From: Viola odorata
Taxonomy: Eukaryota > Streptophyta > Magnoliopsida > Malpighiales > Violaceae
Direction: 5' to 3'
Length of the DNA: 64,000 bases
NCBI GenBank assembly: GCA_963691705.1
Contig: OY829537.1
Location: 77,707,352-77,771,351 of the forward strand
Under the pieces are notes generated by a model. It did not search any database and was not told where the DNA came from. It saw only the letters and a program-made list of their open reading frames with translations. Below are positions 11,612-24,653 of this stretch, piece by piece. How positions within the stretch are numbered: position 1 is the first letter of the stretch; each line of letters opens with the position of its first letter. The translations under genes and the position numbers were made by a program.

Positions 11612-12356
11612 TAGGGTTGAGCACGGTTCGGTTCGGTTCAAATTTAGACAGAATTAGAACCAAAACCAGAATTTAAAATCGGTTCGGTTCGGTTCTGGAT
11701 AATGTATTTTTAAAGGTAGAACCAAACCGCACCAAAACTATTTGGTTTCGGTTCAATTCTGGGTTGTTTCGGGTAAATTTGACATATCACTAGTCTAACT
11801 CTTTCCTTTGAGAGAAAAAAAAAAGAAGTAGATAAATGATGTAAAATTTCTAATACCAACAGTACACATGAACAAGCAATAAAACCAACACCAAACGCGG
11901 GAGAAACCAACAGTCTAGACAATAAGGTTACATAATTCTAACCAGAGTAAAATAAAACCAAACTTGTTTGCTTAATTTGAATGGCCTACATACTTTTCCT
12001 GATTTTTAAAAACTAGAAAGTTTAGAATTTTTTTTGTTCTGTTACACAAACTGCTATAAGAAAACATACTTACTTTCTGACATTTTAATTGTTTCCCTAC
12101 GTTCATAGTTTTCCTAGAAAAAAGGATTATATAGCATTCCAATCCTCCACTTAATAATATGAATATGTATTATTATATAATATTTCGGGTAAATCGGGTT
12201 GCATGATATATAGAACCAGAACTAAACCATTTATTTTTTAACGGTTCGGTTCAATTCTAGTTCCACTATTTTTCAACTTAAAACCCGAACCAAACCATCT
12301 CGGTTCAGTCTGATTCAAGGAATCGGTTCGGATTTTCAGTTTTTCGCCCAGCCCTA
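11612..12356. mobile_element. Non-autonomous hAT element (745 bp) with 8-bp TSD
   Basis: It starts TAGGGTTGAGCACGG and ends TTCGCCCAGCCCTA, flanked by perfect duplications GGTCCTGT at 11604-11611 and 12357-12364. Subterminal regions carry repeated CGGTTCGGTTC words in inverted orientation at the two ends. No coding capacity. Confidence 0.9.
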
Positions 12357-12564
12357 GGTCCTGTTATTCACAATTTCTCTTAAAATTAAAAAAAATTATT
12401 AACTTAGCTGAAATATTATAAAAATACATATAAAGTTATAATACAACTAATTAATACCGAGATAAACATCATTAGTTCGTTGACACCTGTAACTATAATT
12501 CTAATATAACCAAAATTTTAAAACTACACAAGTGAAAACCAAAATGAATTGACCAAATTATTAA

Positions 12565-13323
12565 GGAAAAAATCATAAAATCACCCCACGTAACTACGTT
12601 TGTACTAAATGTTCAGAAAACACCTCATGTTTGTAATTGAGTCAAATACAACCCCACATTTATCAATTTTAACAGATCACACCCTAATTTTAAAATTGTC
12701 TTAAAACCTATTTGACTGGCATGAAAATTAATTTATTAAAAAAATGACAGAATTTTTTTCATCTCTTTTCTTATGCCCATAAACGCTAAAGTGGAGGAAA
12801 AAAAAACGAAATTAAACGGAAAGTTAACCCAACATCTAAAAATGTATATCATGTTAATCTATACCAAAAGTAATTTAAATTTTGAAATTTCATCAAAAGT
12901 AAAAAAAAAAATAAAAAATACGAGTCATTAGTTATCTGGATTATATTAAATCGAGTATCAATTATCTTAGAATTTCTAAATACATCAAAATTGCTCGAAA
13001 ATGTAGTAAAGTAAACTGAGCATTAATTAATTGTCCGAACTATATTTTTATTTTTTATTTTATTTTTATTGAGTTATGCCACGTTTGTGTGTTTGCATCT
13101 ATAGGAGAGGTGAAACATTTTCATTTTTTTTTTATAAATTAATTTTCACATTAGATAAATCTAAGGTAAATTTTTAGAATTGTCAAACAGATCTTTAAAT
13201 AATTTTAAAATTATCATATGATTTGTTAAAATTGGTGAACGTGAAGTTCTATTTGACTCAATTACAAACGTGATGTTTTTTGAGATATTTGGTACAAACA
13301 TGGGATGATTTAATGGTTTTTTC
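12565..13323. mobile_element. Mutator-like MITE (759 bp) with long TIRs and 9-bp TSD
   Basis: The left end (GGAAAAAATCATAAAATC) and the reverse complement of the right end (GAAAAAACCATTAAATC) stay similar for about 150 bp; the TTTGTAATTGAGTCAAATA block is identical in both. Perfect 9-bp duplications AATTATTAA at 12556-12564 and 13324-13332 fit a Mutator-type insertion. No ORF. Confidence 0.85.
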
Positions 13324-13689
13324 AATTATTAATTAATGTTAACCCTTTCCAAACTATAACGAAAAAATGATTACGTATTGTGAATGGGTAAACAATGAAT
13401 GACGCTCTGCCGCATAATTATTTTTTCAGTCCCCAGTAAAATAACTGGCAAATAAATAGAGAATCATATTCACTTGGAAATTCAACATCAAAAGCACTGA
13501 GCCAAGCATTCAAAAAACGCGAAGCGGCTGTTTAATGAGTTAGAAACAATTAAGGAAGTTTTTTCAATTTGATGACTACAAAATAAGGTGAAATGGTGCG
13601 ATTATGCATCATGGCAGGCAGTTAACTCAGGGCCCTCACCACTCCAGTGCGGCACAGGCAGTACAGAACCATTCCTTGACAAAAAATTA

Positions 13690-13826
13690 CTCCCTCCGGT
13701 CTCCAAAATATGTCGTTTTAACATTTACTTTTACTGTTTCGGAACGTATCTTAAGACGGCCGGAATAGCCACTATTTGAGACAATATTGAGATGCGAGGA
13801 AGATATTTATTGGAGACCAGAGGGAG
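13690..13826. mobile_element. Stowaway-type MITE (137 bp)
   Basis: The termini CTCCCTCCGGTCTCC and GGAGACCAGAGGGAG are flanked by TA dinucleotides, the mark of Tc1/mariner Stowaway elements. It lies about 75 bp downstream of the KU70 stop codon. Confidence 0.88.
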
Positions 13827-13902
13827 TACTAACCAGCGCAGTTCTTTGATGGAGCAGAACTAATCGACGCTCGACGCAACAGCGGGAAAGTTCAATTAGC
13901 TC

Positions 13903-16900
13903 TCACTTCCCCAAGTGAGTTAATATTCTGCTTACCAAAATATCCTTCTTCCCCGTAACAGGAAGGCTGTGCGCTGTCAAGTAAAGTTTCAGTTCACCCA
14001 CTGTTAGGTCCTTCAACTGCAAAACATCCATCCATAACAAATATAAGATAGATTCAAAGCCTTAACAATCAACTTTTAAAATGTAGATACATTTGACAAA
14101 CAGATAAATAAATAACAAAAGGGCAGCAGGGTATAAGCAATTTCAACAAACCATTTTTCCTGGCCTAAAGTATTTAACTGGTAACCAAATCACTACCACA
14201 AGTATGCCAAAACTCAAACCAACACTTTCTCTTTGAAGCCAATTTTGCTAAATTTTGGTTAAACAAAAAACCACAAGGATTTGAGAGCACACCTGTCCAT
14301 TGTCAGCAAGGTCACCCCAGTTATAGTTTGCTGATTCTTTAGCTGCGTTCTCAGTAGCCGCTTTCCGTTTTTTAGAGGTCTCACTTGGTTTTCCATCACT
14401 CACCGAGTCATTTTCCTCATCATACTTGTCACCATAGACAGAAAGCTTGAATTCTTCCACCACCTTGACGGCTCCTGGCCTGTGAACCATACCCAACAAA
14501 ATTTAAAGCCACATAAAGGACAGAGGATGTACAGATATAGAAGTCCCAAGAGAAAACATATAAGCTCTAATTTGTACTCACCTACTCATGCCTTCCTCAT
14601 CAGGCAGTGTTTCATCGTTGATTTCTGGCATCTCATCTTCATCCAAGGCTAGAGCCTGCAGGACTGCATAGTGTCTCTGCAAGGCTGCAAAGAAGTACTA
14701 TTAAATATGGCGAAAAGAACCGCAAATACAATAGTGTCCTACCAAAGCAAATTCTTGGGATACGGTAGTCCTAACTTGTGTACTTTTCTATTACTGCTAA
14801 GAAAAGGTGCACAGCAACAAGAACATTAATGTAAGTTTTGCTTTCTTTTGCTCTTTGAGAGGGTTCTCCATTCATCTTAATGCAACTACATTCATCTATG
14901 GACCTTGGTAGATTCTATGTAAGATGACAATCAACAAAATTATCTGGGACAAGAGTATCTGGAAAGGTTCTCCGAATCCACAAAATTTCCTGGCATATGC
15001 AAGTATTCTGAAAGATCCAAAACTGGCAGGTAACAGAAAGCAACTTACCAGGATTTGCAAATTGGCATACAGAGAAATCTTTCAAGTCAACACGTTTAAT
15101 TAAAGCAGCAGCCATTTTGATTTGGTCACTAGTTGCTCGAGGTGTGCCCCTGTCTCTGTTTGAAACAATCTGCAAAAGGTCATCTATTCCTCAGTTCTCT
15201 AGTTTCTATAAATCTTGACTTGAAAGTAACTCTAAACTTGTCCTTGCCTCTTCGATGTCTCTGATATCATCAGAATAAGGAAGATATATCATGTTCATTC
15301 CAGGTGGTTCAACCTGCCCAGCGGCACTAACAATTTCATCCTGTATAATTTCAAAGAGATTGATGAGCTTTAGCAAAAACATTGAAGAAAACTACTAGCT
15401 TTGAGACTACCTAAGAGTAGTACCAATATACAGTCATCAGATACTCTGTACTAAAATTACATGAAGTCACAACTTATGTGAGTACTATAGTCTCTACTGA
15501 CTAAGTTTATTTGGTTCAAGAACATATATGCGTCAAAAAGAAAAAAAAGTGACAATTATGAGATCGTCATTAATGTGCATTACCAGATTCTTCATTGTGC
15601 GCGTGTGAGCGTGCTTTCAAAACACAAATCATTCATTATTTTCAAATGGAAACATATAGACAGCAAATCAACTAAGATACCATAACCAATGAGGCTATTT
15701 GAAGGCATTAGTTTCAAACACCTCAACCTTGTAACTCTAGTATCAGAAAATTGTCACACAAGAAAAACAAAGCACATACAGCAGTATTGTTAACAAAGGG
15801 GAAAAAGTTGTATTAGAAAGGTATCAAGGCTACTCAGCTAGTGTATCCTTCAGATGAATGATCAGTTTCAACACATTCATTCACCCACTAAATTTGAAAA
15901 CATGTTGGTCATATGACTTCAAGTTTGTGCAATAGAATAAGATCAAAGAAAAAATCCAAAGAAAAGGAAACTAAGCAGGCTGTATGACTTTATCCTTCAT
16001 CAGTTGGTCAGGAGATAATAGAAAGATGAATTGCTGGCAAATTTGATGCAGAAAGGAGAAATAAAGCTCTAAACCCATTCTATCTAGTTACGTGTGAAAC
16101 AACATGCAAACTAATTTAAATGAAGACTCTTACTTGAGAAACAAGGGCAACCAAATGAGGATTAGATGCGCTACCATAAAATGCAACTGCAAAACTGCAA
16201 GAGAATGTAATGTTATTTTTCACTGTAACCATTCTATGTTCATGATAGCACCAACTAAAATATTCAAGTAGAAGTTGAAAAAATCATAGTTGGTAAAAAA
16301 AAACACTAACCGCTGAAGACGCGACATGGATCTATGAAGTGCAATGAAAATGCAAGTACTACCAACAACTTCCTGTAACCAATAACAACAAAACTATCAG
16401 CAACTCTAAAAAACAAGAAGAGAGGATTGCAAAGCAGATTAAAGCCAAGAATGTGAGAAACTGAGGACACTGATTCCATGTGAGTAAACATGCCCAAGAG
16501 TATCTTAATAGCGTTAAATAATTTACAAGAATCATTACCAGGGTTTGTAATGATTCCAGGATAGAGAACGAAAAGTACAATTCCCAAGGTTACTACGGTT
16601 CACATGTTAGACAAGAGTACTATGTTATCTCAGTACTACAGACCAGAGGCTCAGCCTCAGCCTTGGCATATTTAGCACTCTTTAGATGAAGCCCTGTAAA
16701 GGGACCAGCCTTGAACCATTCTTGATAGCTAGTAAAGGGTTCAGCCATCGGCTTAGGTGAGCTTCACCTTCAAGAAAGGCATCTTGCACTAATCGCAACG
16801 TGCCTGACCTTCCCATGCATTTAATACATGAAACGACAGAAGTGTAGTTTTTGTTCAGATTGCTATACTTTAAACACCAATCAGGGGATATCTGTCCCTC

Positions 16901-19900
16901 TCAACTCGAATACATTTAATTGCATGGCCCATTTGGAGGTGACCATTGATCACCAAACCAGGCAGAAAGACCAGCTTCATTCCACCATAACCACACTCTA
17001 CGTGCATACACTTTTAGGCATCTACTATCGTAATTAGTAATTGCATCCTTTCCTATTCCACATATAGACTAGAGCAAATTGAACCCCCCTACCAGTGCTG
17101 TTTGTTCGTGTTTGCATAGTTGGTGCAGCTTAGATCCTAAATTTTTAGACTTAGAACTCCAAATGTTTGGCTCATATACCCTGTTTTCCGTATAAGGAAT
17201 TTTCAGCCGTTATGAGTTAACAAATGGCAAGACAACCTTGATGTTTTCACATAACTGATGGAGCTAAAACATACCAGCTTCCAACAACTGCCCATAACTG
17301 ATGGAAATATGTTTGGCTCATATGTCCATGAATATGAGTGACTTCTTTTCCGAGTATGTGACACATGTAAGCATCTTAATGTAACAAAATCTAGGCAATA
17401 TATCAGAAGATATTAAATTATAAAACTGCAAGCTTCACTAAACCATTTTAACATTGAGAAGTACTGAGTAACTGAGCCATCAAAAACAGTAGGAATCAAT
17501 AACGAGAAAAAAGAAACAAGCCAGATGAACTTCAACAAAAGCATATAATGGTGTTCAGGGATAGGGCTAAAGAAACCTTGTCACTAGGAAAAATAAAAGT
17601 GGAAGGCCTCAGGTTGTGATAATCTTTCAAGCAAGACAACGGCTTGAATCCAAGAAGACGAAGATGTCCGCTTGAAACTCTTTTAATCTCTGATAACTCA
17701 TCCTCAGAGAACTTGATATTCTCCCTAAAAAGTTAATTAAACAATCAACACAGTAAATACTATTAACATGGATTTCATCAACAATTGAAAAAGTACCAAT
17801 ACTCTGTTAAAGTTTTGGCATATCAAACTTTCGTGCATGCTTGAAGACAGAAAATGCTCAAAACCGCCAAGGAAAATCTAGGTGCAACATAAACTTCATG
17901 TTATTACATTAAAAAGGTTCCAAATTTTACCAAAGGAAAAAAAGGTGCCAAATTCTACCCAAAAAAAGGGTGCCAAATGAATGGTAACATTGTTGTCATC
18001 TTATCTTCTCTCATTCAACAAATAAAAATGAAAAGAAAAGAATATCCTGACAGCTTTTTTAGTAAGTTTAAAATCATATAGGCTTACCAATTTATTTTAC
18101 ACTTCTTGTATTTGTAATCCTTGAATTGTTGTTGTACCGATTTCATAATCGACCAAAGTGATATGATTTGCATGATTAAATAGAGAAGCCACTTAAGCAA
18201 AGAAAATGGACAAATTTTCCAAGATACCGCAAGATAAAAGATAACCCTTATCAGTTCATATGAGAAATTCAGCGTATGTTTACAATTTTAGTGCTTATAA
18301 CAGGAAATAAAAAATCACGAGTCCAATCTGGTCTAAGAAAAGCAACTAAATTCAGATGAAATACAGAGAATTGTCACAAACAAAAGGGGAACACTCACAA
18401 ATAATGATTTGAGAGAAATGAAATGTGCTTACTGTTTATAATTTTGATAGCGTTTAGAAGGCTCTTGCATCAATGCACCAGTATCAGCACAAATGAATGA
18501 CCTCTCTGTCTACAGAATGCCAACACATAACCTGATTAAGAGCTATGCCTCAAAATATGAATTGATACGCTAAAGCAAGGAAATGAAAAGAAAAAACAAA
18601 AGGATGAATAGGAAACAATCCCAAAAGTAAGGAAACTCCCACATTTATGTGTCTTTCACTGGAAAGCTTCCTTAATATCTAAGGAGTGAGTTGGGAGCAA
18701 TAGCTAAACGGTTTAGGAAAACAGCATCTTATTTGTCTGACAGAATCGTCTGGTGTCAGGAGAATAGAAAAAAGATGAACACCAAACATAGGAAAGAATC
18801 CAGATTCCTGACATTTAAGAGCTCTTTGAGAATAGCCAAGAGTATCTAATCAACATAGCAAACCATCACTATTTTACATGCAAGTAAACTCATGCATAAG
18901 GCACAAAGCGTGTGATGTGAGAATTTGGTATACCTTCAAAGGACGATTTGTAACGGAATCAAGCCATGTGATTGCCCCTAGGACAACAAGAACAGAAACA
19001 CTAGCTATCAATCACATTCAAGATGTTTAAGTCTAGAAATAAAAACCATATTACAAACTTGGAGAGCAAGTCTACCTGGCAATGTTGGACGAATCAAACC
19101 ATATGTATTCACTTCAATCGACAGTCCAGTCACAACTGACAAAGTGATTCTTCTAACTATACGCTTTGTGAACATGCGTTTTCGCAGCTGGTATTTCATA
19201 TCGTCCAATCTGAAATTAGAATATTGAGACTATAGTGTGAAAATCCCATCATGTAAACAAGAGCATATACTGCAAGATCAACATGGACTAATGTTGAAAA
19301 CAAGTACACTGAGAAGAGAATCACCAAAGTTAACAGTAAATTTAAAAACATAAACAATTCATAAGGACTCGATAATAACTAAATTAATATGCACACACAA
19401 CCTTTACCCAGCATTGCCTTATTACTAGCAAGCACAGAAAGGAGATGGCAAAATGGTAGCTGATGGATTTCCTAAATCTAATGTGTTCCACAAAAGGAGA
19501 TTGATCAAAGTTGAATTTTATATGAACCCTTCAGGTATAACGGGACTTGTTTGGTGAGAACATAGTGCACAACTAGGTGAGGATCTTTTTTTTATAACAA
19601 TTTCAACCAGGCAATTTGTAGATGTAAGGCCAAAAAGCCATGGCTTTGCTTTGGGTGTGTGAAGGCAAACTCTGTATATAGAGAAACTCTGTTGCATTAC
19701 ACTACAGAAAAGATGGTGACATGAAAATAGCAAACCTGAATAAAGAATAGCAGCATGCCAAAAATGCATTGGTGACAGCAAATTCATTTGGCCATTTACA
19801 ACATGATGTACAGGCATTATGAACCGCATTGTAGCTATATGACCAATGAATCAACTTTTTTTGCCTCTTTGCTTTAGAAGGACTTATCAAAATTCAATAT

Positions 19901-22900
19901 AATTAATACTCTTCAAGAAATAGGCATTTTACTTTTATCGTTGCTACTTCAGCAAATCAGCTTTTCTATTTAGCCATCTACTGTGTTCAAACCCCAAAGC
20001 TGTAAGAGTATTTTGAATCCCCATAATGCCAATCTCATTTCAAATGCATATTAAACTTAAAGCAAAGTGTGAGACTCAAAATTCAAAGCCCTGAGAAATT
20101 CAAGCAAGTTTTTCACAATGGTCCTTTTCCATGAGAATACACTAAAAAACTAAGTCAAAGACCAGATTTGCATACATTTGTCCTACTGTGAGCATAAATT
20201 GAGCACGGTCGTCACCTTCTAGTCCAATCAAATCCTGCCACACCAAAGATACCCTATGAAATGCAAATATAGTTGATAAACCATATGGAAGTACAGAATA
20301 AAATAAAGCATATATGGAAAAGTGGAGGAATCAAATACTGCAGTTGTGAGCATATAGCATAGAGCATAGAGCATAGAGCATAGAGCATAGAAAATTGAAA
20401 CATTAAACTAAGGAATCAAAGAGTCAGATATGGGCATACGGCATAGAAAATTGAAACATTGAACTCCTCATCAAGCCGGCTCAACGGAAGAAGTTCAATT
20501 GAGATTCCAAGATCTTGTGCATCCTAGATGGGGGGGAAAGTGTCAGAGACTTTAAGAAAAAACAATATGCTGATTAATTTTACTCTTGCAAAAACAATTC
20601 AACTATGGATAAAGTGCAAGTTATATGAACAGAAATCCATACTTTAGCACGCTGCAGCGTGGTTCTTGTCATATCTGTTTTTGCTACACCTTTGACATCT
20701 CCAAAAGGATCATCCTCATTTGTGAACAGAAGTATCCTTTTATCAGCTGTTTTTGAAGATCTGAGAAAGTTTTATCACCTAAAATTAGCAAATATTCTGG
20801 ATGGAGGGACCAGGAATAACAGCCAGAACATTTCACTCTTTTATAAAAAATAGAAACAAACAAAATGACAAATATAATTCATCTACATTACCCTTTACGC
20901 AATATTGCTTGAGCTGCCCAAAGAGCATTGTAAAGAGAATTCTCCCGAGACTCGGAGACAATACCATTTTGACTTCCAATTTCCTTCATGAATGTCTCTG
21001 CAGGAACTCAGCTCAAAATTTCAAAATGAGAAATCTCTAGGAAGGAAATTCTATCTTTTCAAGACTTAAAAATCATCCACATCCTATCCTAAGACATCAA
21101 GTTGCCATAATTTACACAAGTTATGAGAAGGTCACTCCAAAAGTCTACACATGTGAGAAAAAACAGCAACGAGAGTGACAGTCTTGAAGAAAAAGAAAGA
21201 AAAGAGTATGGCACTCTCTCATGACTGCTTGAATGACCTTAAGTCAAATGCAGTAATGCACCAACCATGGGGATACTAGATGCTTAGAATAAAGATACTA
21301 CAGTCCCTTCCCTTCGATACTGATACGAGCACGGGAGCTCGCGGGTACTTCACTCGAAGCAAGGGAATGGTGGCCATCCTATTCAGATACTATGCCAGAC
21401 ATAAATCAACAATATTTTGCTTTTTGAAAAAATGGTAGTTTAAGGACCCTAAACTTTCAGTGTCAATTAATGACCCTGTATACACTATGAAGGGCGAGGT
21501 CTCACTAAACATTCAATATCCCACTTACACTTACCCTCTATGCCGTCAAAATCTTTTATAAGCCTTGCTGTTGGCCGATCTAGAGACTCTCTTTCAGCAA
21601 CATTGAACACAAAAACACTATTTAAATCCTGCAGATTTTTCTTCTCCCTCTGCAACAATTCATGAAATGAGGATGAGCTGGATCTAACAAAGGCTTTCAT
21701 CATTTCTAGCTTATGTCAAAATATTAACAAACAATTATACCATCCAGCACATTTATATCAAACTAGAGATAGTAGTGGGTGTGCACTCTGTCAAAGTACA
21801 TGCAGTATAGGAAAGAGGTCCCCAACACCAAAGAAACGAGGAGGAACTTATTAACTAAAACCAAGTCTCCAGTAGAAATACTCATGGCTAAGAAATGGTA
21901 AAAAATGCAGATTGAGAGCAAAGAGGACAGGATAATGACCAAAATCCATGATGAATGTATAGTTGATGGAGTATATATCAAAATAAAGGCAATTACGGAA
22001 GGAGTAGATACCAAGTTTTATTTCTTTCTTTTTTGAACAAGATACATACTAAGTTGTATGCTGTACACTCAGTTTCAGCATTTGTATAATCTACATGGTG
22101 TCAATGCCTAATGTCTTACTAAGCTTAAACAACAACATTTCACTATTTGATTGCTGTCTTTCCAGTTTCCAGCTTAATTCCTACCTGGGAAAACTTAATT
22201 ATTTTCCCAATGAATGCTTGCTTGATCACTAGAATAAAAAGGCGCATAAAAATAGTGAAAAAGAATGCTAGACCAATGAGCTTGTAGCTCAAAGGTCTTA
22301 AGAACAGCGGGCTTAACAGCTACTCTAATTCAACAATCAGATAAACCTTCTCTTATTACATCTTATGGCAAGATAATCACCACATGAGAACGCATACAAG
22401 CTTCTCTATCTTTTCATTTTTACACAATTTGGGGTCCCCACTTTGCATGTTTGTGCAATAAGCCCCAACAGCTGAACACTAGTGGAGGAGGTATGTGCCA
22501 CAGTGAACACCCAGACAACCTATATAATATTGAGAGAAGATCCTAAGTAAGGGTCAGCATTCCACACTTCCACGGACTGGTACATGTACCAAATGCTGAC
22601 GTGGGAATATTGACTAACCAAACACAAGTTTCTCTCCTTTGCTACCGGAAATGATAACAAAGCCATATTGCAGCTACGTTCTCCCAATCAAGACGCAGTT
22701 CTTTCTCCCATAGACCCGAATTACTGATTAAGAAACTTTAAAAGTTAACCTCCTGACACGGCCAACCTCCAAGTAGCAGTAGACTAATTCATCTTCCACA
22801 CTTATGATCCGCAACCAGACTATTTAAAGCCTAATAAGACACATGCAAGTAAATTTCTAGTAAGGGCAGTGTCTTACAGTATTGAAGAAGCAGATTGCAA

Positions 22901-23290
22901 CTTCATCATAGGATCTGTTAATGATTTGCGTCCTCAATGTCTGCGCGATACAACTAACAGCAACGTGGAAATGAGTTTCCTCCTTCTTTCCGTCCTGTCA
23001 AGAGTCACAAAATCAAAGAATACACATGGAGTAGGGCTAAAACCATGAAATAGAGCAGTAAACAACCAATAGCTTTACACAGCACAAAATTGAAGTTAAA
23101 ATGGAAGGAAGAATAGAAAGAAGAAGAAGAAAAGAGAGCTCACATCGGATGGGCAAGTGGAAGAGAACATTTTAGGGGAAGCATCGACGAGGTAGACGAC
23201 GAATTCTTTGGTGGATTCGTTTTGCTGATATGATTCTGAATCGGCGTCATCTTCGTCGTCCTTGAAGATTTCGTCAGGGTCTACTTCCAT
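13903..23290 (-). CDS. KU70: KU70, DNA-end-binding subunit of the Ku heterodimer; 18 coding exons, 629 aa
   Basis: Ku70 pairs with Ku80 to bind DNA ends in non-homologous end joining and at telomeres. Coding exons in 5'-3' order: 23290-23144, 22994-22878, 21649-21535, 20997-20892, 20760-20643, 20523-20440, 20234-20176, 19209-19076, 18977-18934, 18509-18433, 17724-17577, 16372-16311, 16194-16134, 15340-15248, 15169-15049, 14684-14582, 14479-14293 and 14016-13903. All join in frame without stops. The acidic N-terminus and von Willebrand-like domain (KEFVVYLVDASPKMF, residues about 28-245) are followed by the Ku core barrel (about 250-500), a KKRK nuclear-signal-like patch (about 565) and a C-terminal SAP domain (about 593-627, ending RILTHLGK). 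Intron 14 (15247-15170) is GC-AG. Introns hold most of the 9.4 kb. It appears functional. Confidence 0.96.
20348..20466 (-). repeat. AGCATAG tandem repeat and duplicated exon-6 end in a KU70 intron
   Basis: About six copies of a 7-bp unit (AGCATAG) lie at 20348-20390. The word GCATAGAAAATTGAAACATT then occurs twice: in the intron near 20385 and at the 3' end of exon 6 near 20441. The intron copy has an A in place of the following G. Confidence 0.7.
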
Positions 23291-23503
23291 TTCAGAGAGT
23301 AATAAAAGAGAGAAGCGAGTGACACAGAAAAATATCGTTTGGGGAAGAAGATGGAGGGACGGAAGGACAGGAGTTTTCTTTTCGTCTTTGGCTAGTGAAC
23401 CCGCCTTATTTTTCTCTTATAAAAGATTCAAAAATTCAGAGGAAGTGCAAAAGTGAAAGAGTGCAAAGGAAGTTTTGGAGATGATGAGCCGGTTATAGGA
23501 TCA
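23291..23503 (-). promoter_or_regulatory. KU70 5' UTR and core promoter
   Basis: This region has short purine-rich stretches and no obvious TATA box, as in many housekeeping plant genes. The transcription start cannot be placed. Confidence 0.4.
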
Positions 23504-23524
23504 TGGGCCTTATGGTAAGGCCCA
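23504..23524. promoter_or_regulatory. Inverted pair of site-II elements upstream of KU70
   Basis: TGGGCC (23504-23509) and GGCCCA (23519-23524) form an inverted pair separated by 9 bp, about 215 bp upstream of the KU70 start. TGGGCC elements are TCP-factor sites found in genes active in dividing plant cells. Function is inferred. Confidence 0.55.
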
Positions 23525-24177
23525 CCAACGCATAAATGCAGCGCAAAAGAAAAAAGAAAAAGAAAATAAAGTAATGTTTGTACTTTGTGAATAATTGTAA
23601 TTTGTAATTTGCCATACTAAACATCTTTTCTTTATTATCTTTTCTTTTACCTTCTTTTTATTATAATGATATATGTCTCTTTTTAATAAACTAGGTTATT
23701 TTAGTATGTGACGTTACACATGCGGAATTTATTTGGAAATATTAAAATATAATGTTTATGTACAAAATGTATTTCACATAATTTTTTGGTATAATATAAA
23801 ATTTTAATAATGTCTATAAAAATAGGATTAACATAAATTTTTATGATGGTACTTAAACTATATTGTAGGTAGGTAGTATATTAGTATTGTTATTGATGTT
23901 CTAATGTAAGTGTCAGAAGAAAAATCTTGTATTAATTTTTAAATAATTAATTTTAAGCTCTTATAATTAAAATAATTTTAACTGAATTAAAGTAAATTAT
24001 TTTTATAAATTTAAATTTAAATATTTAAAATTATGTTTCATATTATTTTTATTTCAGTTCTCCAATGTTTATGTATGAAAAAAAAAAGATAATTGGTTAA
24101 GGCAAAATAATTCCTTATCATTATAAATTTTACGAATCAAACTTAAATAATTTAATATTTATGTATATATATATTGT
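23525..24177. other. AT-rich intergenic DNA
   Basis: Very AT-rich with no ORF, TIR or LTR that I can see. Confidence 0.5.
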
Positions 24178-24648
24178 TGATAATCTAGGATATGTGGTGT
24201 GGGTTAAATGGTAATTGCGTTGGGTAGGATGAATCTGTGATTGCTGAATGGGTCCCTCTGGGGGTCTGGCTTGCCGCGTGGTACCTGAAAAGCACTGGAG
24301 GAGGCCTCCGGCGTAAAGGCTCCGACGGTCAAGTTAGTACGAGAGATGTGTGAGTAATGAAGGATTTTAGTGAGTAGTGCGGTTTAGAGCTTACCTCCCG
24401 TGAGTGGGGGATTGGGGGGGGGGTATTTATAGGCCTTTCCCACATGAGTCGGTGGGATAGGTGTCGCCAGGACGCTGAGTCCGTTAGCGGGACACGTGTC
24501 TCCCACGGGTGCGTACCGGGTCCGTTAGGCCGTTGGCCCCAAGAGACGCGCTGGACCGTATCTTGACTGATACGTTGGCGGTGGTCCCCCGGGGGGGGGG
24601 GGGGGGAGAAAGGTCCATAATGCCCCGTAGTCCGATTATGTATTATCA
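24178..24648 (-). mobile_element. Solo LTR (471 bp) with 5-bp TSD
   Basis: The termini are TGATAATC and GTATTATCA, flanked by perfect 5-bp duplications ATTGT at 24173-24177 and 24649-24653. A TATA box on the minus strand (CCTATAAATACC, near 24424-24435) gives the orientation. No internal region remains, so this is a solo LTR left by LTR-LTR recombination. It contains two long G runs. Confidence 0.85.
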
Positions 24649-24653
24649 ATTGT

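Noticed and set aside
14915..22014. ORFs inside KU70 that run through exon borders
   Set aside because: They are exon reads extended into introns, or purely intronic (for example 16306-16587 and 21763-22014). The spliced gene explains them.
22270..22340. Possible SINE head (TGTAGCTCAAAGG resembles a pol III A box)
   Set aside because: No B box at the expected distance, no poly-A or T tail and no target-site duplication found.
24329..24649. 106-residue ORF on the minus strand
   Set aside because: It lies entirely inside the solo LTR and spans its TATA box and G runs, with no family resemblance.
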